The notes under the pieces: generated by a model
Database searches by the model: none
What the model was told of the DNA's origin: nothing
What the model saw: the letters and a program-made list of their open reading frames with translations, nothing else
Source: Streptomyces sp. T39
GTDB lineage: Bacteria; Actinomycetota; Actinomycetes; Streptomycetales; Streptomycetaceae
Assembly (NCBI RefSeq): GCF_008042045.1
Contig: NZ_RDBP01000012.1
Location: forward strand, 2,077,949 to 2,111,688
Length of the DNA: 33,740 nt
Reading direction: 5' to 3'
Made by a program: the position numbers and the translations under genes
Part shown: in pieces, positions 32,663 through 33,740 of the stretch
Position numbering within the stretch: the stretch's first letter is position 1
How the letters are laid out: each line of letters begins with the position of its first letter

Positions 32663-33727
32663 TCAGCCGAGGCCGGGCAGGAGCCGCTCCGGACCGGCCG
32701 CGGGCTCGGCGGCGAGCCGGTCGCGCAGCTTGCGGTCCTCCGCGGTGAGCCGCTGGGGTCCGTTGTGCGGCGCCGGGACGCCCTCGACCTGCCGCGTGGG
32801 CGGCATCGGCGGCTCGTAGTGCCCCGGTGAGGTGAGCAGCGCGAGCGCCGTGGCGGCCGCGATGAGGGCCGTGGCGACGACGACGACCCTGGTCCACACC
32901 TCGGCGCGCCGTTCGCATCCGGTGCGCACGTCCCGCGCGGGGGACGGGCCGGGGTCGGGCCCGCCGGAGACGAGCGCGCGCAGTTCGTCCTGGAGCGCGT
33001 CCTCGCCGGCCAGGCGGGGGAGCTGTCCGGCCACGGCCTCCCGTGCGTGCAGGACGCGGTGGGCCGCGGCGGGGGTGCTGGCCTCGGTCTCGGCGGCCGT
33101 CTCGGGCAGATCGAGCCCGAGCCCGTCGTAGAGCAGCAGGGTGCGCAGGTAGGCGGGCGGCAGCGCGTGCAGTGCGGCGAGCAGTTCGCGCCGGGCCGGC
33201 TCGGCGGGCGGCTCGTCGGGGTGACGGTGCACGGGGCGCAGCCGGTGCCAGGGGGACATCGCGTACTCGTACGCCGCGGCGCGCACCCAGCCCGCCGGGT
33301 CGCGGTCCGTGGCGACCTCGGGCCACCGGTGCCAGGCCAGCTGGAAGGCGCGTTCGACCGCTTCGTGGGAGAGCCGGCGACGGCCGGTGAGGACGAAGGT
33401 CTGGCGGACGAGGTCCGCCGCGGCGTGGGTGTAGAGCAGGTCGAACGCCTCCTCGGGGGTGAGGGGGGCGGGGTGTGCCCCGCCCGCCGGCGTCGTCTCC
33501 GTTCCGTTCCCCGGCGCCTCGTCCGCCGGCGCGGGCTCGCCGGGCGGCTCGACCGCCCCGGCGCGAGCGTGCCCCGCGCCCTTGCCGAGGGGCGCCTTGG
33601 GCGGGGAGGCCGGCGTGTCGAGGGCGGTGTCCGCGTGCGCCTCCGGCGAGCCCGCGCCGGCGGACGAGGCGCCGGGGAACGGAACGGAGACGACGCCGGC
33701 GGGCGGGGCACACCCCGCCCCCCTCAC
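32663..33727 (-). CDS. membrane-anchored sigma-70-like protein (5' end uncertain)
   Basis: After a Pro/Ala-rich N-terminal tail the protein has an ECF-sigma-like region 2 (PLTPEEAFDLLYTHAAADLV, then VERAFQLAWHRWPEV and GWVRAAAYEYAMSPWHR) and a degenerate region 4 (LLAALHALPPAYLRTLLLYDG and HRVLHAREAV). A transmembrane helix (VWTRVVVVATALIAAATALALL) follows near the C-terminus, then about 55 soluble residues. A sigma factor fused to a membrane helix on its C-terminal side is unusual; it may be held at the membrane or act as an anti-sigma-like protein. The N-terminal end (33643-33727 and on to the window edge) is encoded by the right arm of a perfect inverted repeat and may be an assembly artefact, so the true start is not known. 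Confidence 0.75.
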   Translation of the reverse strand: MRGAGCAPPAGVVSVPFPGASSAGAGSPEAHADTALDTPASPPKAPLGKGAGHARAGAVEPPGEPAPADEAPGNGTETTPAGGAHPAPLTPEEAFDLLYTHAAADLVRQTFVLTGRRRLSHEAVERAFQLAWHRWPEVATDRDPAGWVRAAAYEYAMSPWHRLRPVHRHPDEPPAEPARRELLAALHALPPAYLRTLLLYDGLGLDLPETAAETEASTPAAAHRVLHAREAVAGQLPRLAGEDALQDELRALVSGGPDPGPSPARDVRTGCERRAEVWTRVVVVATALIAAATALALLTSPGHYEPPMPPTRQVEGVPAPHNGPQRLTAEDRKLRDRLAAEPAAGPERLLPGLG

Positions 33728-33740
33728 CCCCGAGGAGGCG
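33446..33740. repeat. 98-bp perfect inverted repeat reaching the window edge
   Basis: Bases 33446-33543 are identical to the reverse complement of 33643-33740, with a 99-base spacer. The left arm encodes plausible protein (TPEEA and the region just before it). The right arm ends exactly at the last base of the window, the pattern expected of a contig-end fold-back artefact, though a true repeat is possible. Confidence 0.95.

Noticed and set aside
1..33740. CRISPR arrays, insertion sequences, tRNA or rRNA genes
   Set aside because: No spaced direct repeats, transposase motifs, terminal inverted repeats with target duplications, cloverleaf or rRNA sequences were seen.

Overview
This window is chromosomal DNA from a high-GC actinomycete, almost certainly a Streptomyces. 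The evidence is very high GC with G/C-rich third codon positions, GTG starts, TAGxxT -10 boxes, leaderless starts, and a gene order (guaA, pcrA, icmB, sucCD) that I recall from the conserved Streptomyces core. I see no prophage, insertion sequence, CRISPR array, tRNA or rRNA. The left end cuts a kinase-like gene. The right end lies in a sigma-factor-like gene and in a perfect 98-bp inverted repeat that may be an assembly fold-back at a contig end.

Layout. 1-3.4 kb: two membrane Ser/Thr kinase genes with related extracytoplasmic domains. 3.6-7.3 kb: succinic semialdehyde dehydrogenase and a ChoD-type GMC oxidoreductase. 7.3-8.07 kb: gene-free, with three strong hairpins and a Crp-like site. 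8.08-8.6 kb: chorismate mutase (minus strand) behind a short ORF rich in Phe/Tyr codons and an intrinsic terminator, which looks like ribosome-mediated attenuation. 8.67-10.3 kb: guaA. 10.5-14.6 kb: DoxX protein, small membrane protein, PspC/LiaF-like protein, PspC-type histidine kinase and NarL/LuxR response regulator, probably an envelope-stress module. 14.7-17.7 kb: two NlpC/P60 cell-wall hydrolases around a small membrane protein; the second has a clear cyclic di-AMP (ydaO-type) riboswitch. 18.1-20.5 kb: pcrA/uvrD helicase. 20.6-23.3 kb: M23 peptidase and lipase-like hydrolase. 23.7-24.1 kb: icmB. 24.2-30.2 kb: a SWIM zinc-finger gene (frameshifted here) divergent from an overlapping operon of MoxR/YehL-type AAA+ ATPase, DUF5682 protein and VWA protein. 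30.5-32.6 kb: sucC-sucD. 32.7 kb to the end: sigma-like membrane protein.

The most interesting system is the SWIM / MoxR / DUF5682 / VWA locus. Its gene content resembles, from memory, the uncharacterised E. coli yehL-yehM-yehP-yehQ set. Both divergent promoters carry the same 14-base element, which contains TTGTCAGTG. On the SWIM side this is followed by exactly 8 bases and TAGCGT, matching the actinobacterial LexA-independent (PafBC-dependent, RecA-NDp) DNA-damage promoter. The pcrA promoter in this window has the same architecture. This suggests that the locus is part of the DNA-damage response, and that the DUF5682 protein, which has TraB/ChaN-like H...E...H signatures, may be its effector.
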